NCBI GenBank assembly: GCA_020444775.1
Contig: JAGRHX010000637.1
Coordinates: 1-5,855, forward strand
DNA length: 5,855 nt
Direction: 5' to 3'
Source: Gammaproteobacteria bacterium
GTDB lineage: Bacteria; Pseudomonadota; Gammaproteobacteria; HK1
A model generated the notes under the pieces. It did no database searches and was not told where the DNA came from. It saw only the letters and a list, made by a program, of their open reading frames with translations. The position numbers and the translations under genes were made by a program. How positions within the stretch are numbered: position 1 is the stretch's first letter; each line of letters opens with the position of its first letter. This document shows positions 4,579-5,855 of the stretch, piece by piece.

Positions 4579-5855
4579 TCAAGAGGCTGCTACGATGCAG
4601 TCTGTTTGATGAAGGGCGGAACGCAGATCGGGAGTAGGAACGAGCGCATAGATGTCGACCGGGCGACTGCGACCCCGAACATTCACTGGCCCGATCCTGC
4701 GTAGGCAATCGAGCGTTCCGATCAGGGCCACGGTCGACTCACTGACCAGCATCACGGTTCCGTACTCCTTGTTCATTTGCTCGAGCCTCGCGGCAAGATT
4801 CACAGCGTCGCCGTGCACCGTGTAGCTCAGCCGGCCCGCAGCCCCGACGCTGCCGCCCGTCAAGCGTCCGGTGTTGATCCCGATCCGCACGTGCACGGAC
4901 TGCCCCGAGAATAGCCTCTGGGAGACCATCGACAGGATCTGCAACGCGCTCCTAACGGCGGCTGTCGCGTGCCCCGACAGTCGCAGCGGAATATTGAAGG
5001 TCGCAAGCACGGCATCGCCCTGGAACTGGGTGATCACGCCGTTGTTTGCGCTGATGATCTCCGACATCGCGGTGAAGTACTCGTTCAGCAATGCCACGAC
5101 CTGGCGCGGTGGCAATGCCTCGGCCAGACTGGTGAATCCGACGATGTCGACGAAAAGCACCGTGCCAGTCATTTCCTCCGGTTGCAGATTGCCGTGGCGC
5201 TCCAGCAGCAGACGTGCAACCGGTCGCGGCACATAGGACTGGAACAACGACAGCCCGACGGCGGTGCGCTCGAATGCGCAGATTGCTTGATTCACCTCTT
5301 TGATCGGTCCACGTGGCAGATCGCGCGCACTCTCGAAGTCCAGTCTTTCGATACGCTCGGCGATTGAGGCGAGCTGCAGTACCGGTCGACCCAGCCGACG
5401 TCCGATCAGCATTGCCAGCGAGGCCGCCACGCCCAGCAACAGCGCGCCACCGATGGCGATGCCACGCACCAGCCAGCGTTCCCGTCGAGTTTCCACGCCC
5501 GGCAGGTAGATGCCGACCGTCCACGGCTCATCACCATAGCCGCGCAGGGTTCGATAGAAGTATCCAAAGCTGCTGCCGGCGACCCAGGTCCAGTGCCCGC
5601 GCGACTGACGAAGCTCGGCGAGCGCGCTGAGCTCGCGTCGATCATCGCTCCACAAGGCCGCGAGCACGGCGTCATCGATATCTGTGATCAGAGGCAAGGC
5701 TGCACCATCCGCCTTGGTCGGAACCGGCAGACCGTCGGCCATACCGGGGTATGCGAGCACCCGGTCACGACCTGTCAGAATGAACGCAACAGGACTGCCC
5801 CGCTGGGTCAGACTCTTCAGATAGCGCGACAGCGTAGATGTCGCGACAGCACCGA
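4579..5855 (-). CDS. Membrane-bound sensor class III adenylate/guanylate cyclase (Cache-like, TM, HAMP, cyclase), N-terminus outside window
   Basis: The enzyme is expected to make cAMP (or cGMP) from the nucleoside triphosphate at the inner membrane, controlled by an external input. The frame is open to the right edge, giving 424 visible residues; the GTG at 5760 is an internal valine, not the start. Residues 1-125 look like the distal part of a periplasmic Cache-type sensor (FILTGRDRVLAYPG at 24-37). One transmembrane helix spans about 128-150 and a HAMP linker about 151-203. The cyclase domain (about 227-400) has metal-binding D236 (VLFVDIVGFTSL) and D280 (QGDAV), and transition-state residues N352 and R356 (VNLAARLE). 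T345 replaces the base-selecting Asp, as in class IIIb cyclases. Gln276 sits where Lys is usual (QFQGD rather than KxxGD), so substrate preference is uncertain. A first membrane helix is expected outside the window. The gene is upstream of the SDR gene on the same strand; co-regulation is only inferred. Confidence 0.93.
   Translation of the reverse strand, partial: GAVATSTLSRYLKSLTQRGSPVAFILTGRDRVLAYPGMADGLPVPTKADGAALPLITDIDDAVLAALWSDDRRELSALAELRQSRGHWTWVAGSSFGYFYRTLRGYGDEPWTVGIYLPGVETRRERWLVRGIAIGGALLLGVAASLAMLIGRRLGRPVLQLASIAERIERLDFESARDLPRGPIKEVNQAICAFERTAVGLSLFQSYVPRPVARLLLERHGNLQPEEMTGTVLFVDIVGFTSLAEALPPRQVVALLNEYFTAMSEIISANNGVITQFQGDAVLATFNIPLRLSGHATAAVRSALQILSMVSQRLFSGQSVHVRIGINTGRLTGGSVGAAGRLSYTVHGDAVNLAARLEQMNKEYGTVMLVSESTVALIGTLDCLRRIGPVNVRGRSRPVDIYALVPTPDLRSALHQTDCIVAAS

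Noticed and set aside
4343..4708. 121-codon minus-strand frame whose stop overlaps the SDR start (ATGA)
   Set aside because: It would look like a coupled upstream gene, but it starts from TTG inside the cyclase gene. Its first part is the cyclase in a wrong frame and the rest has no coding character.
4579..5760. GTG at 5760 as the start of the cyclase
   Set aside because: The frame continues without a stop to the window edge and encodes plausible sensor sequence (LTGRDRVLAYPG) across this point, so the GTG is an internal valine.

Overview
The window is GC-rich, tightly coding bacterial DNA whose genes belong to protein families common in aerobic proteobacteria. A FAD-dependent GMC alcohol dehydrogenase, a crotonase, a beta-hydroxyacid dehydrogenase, a short-chain dehydrogenase and a membrane class III nucleotidyl cyclase all lie within 5.9 kb. 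This suits a metabolically versatile, GC-rich proteobacterium that degrades alcohols, acids or CoA-thioesters. Taxonomy cannot be settled from the sequence alone.

Layout, left to right. The minus-strand N-terminal part of an enoyl-CoA hydratase/isomerase family gene (1-196) runs off the left edge. A long divergent intergenic region (197-860) follows. It has no gene I can support but holds several inverted and direct repeats. The plus-strand GMC oxidoreductase gene (861-2489) comes next, with an odd duplicated start region. It converges, across a gap of only 36 bases, on a minus-strand gene of the 3-hydroxyisobutyrate dehydrogenase family (2526-3431). Upstream of that gene, on the same strand, are a 168-base gap with a tandem 11-bp repeat, a classical NADP-type short-chain dehydrogenase (3600-4346), and a 232-base gap with an imperfect inverted repeat. 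The last gene is a Cache-like sensor, transmembrane, HAMP and class III nucleotidyl cyclase (4579 to beyond 5855), whose N-terminus is outside the window.

How they may work together (inference). Three oxidoreductases and a crotonase suggest an alcohol/hydroxyacid and acyl-CoA degradation locus. The GMC enzyme would oxidise an alcohol, the SDR and the hydroxyacid dehydrogenase would act on hydroxy or carbonyl intermediates, and the crotonase would act on the CoA-thioester. The cyclase could couple an extracytoplasmic signal to cAMP (or cGMP) and so to expression, but nothing in the sequence proves that link. No mobile element, RNA gene, CRISPR array or clearly new system was seen. The best second-look items are the cyclase's non-canonical base-selecting residue, the duplicated start site of the GMC gene, and the repeat-bearing intergenic regions.
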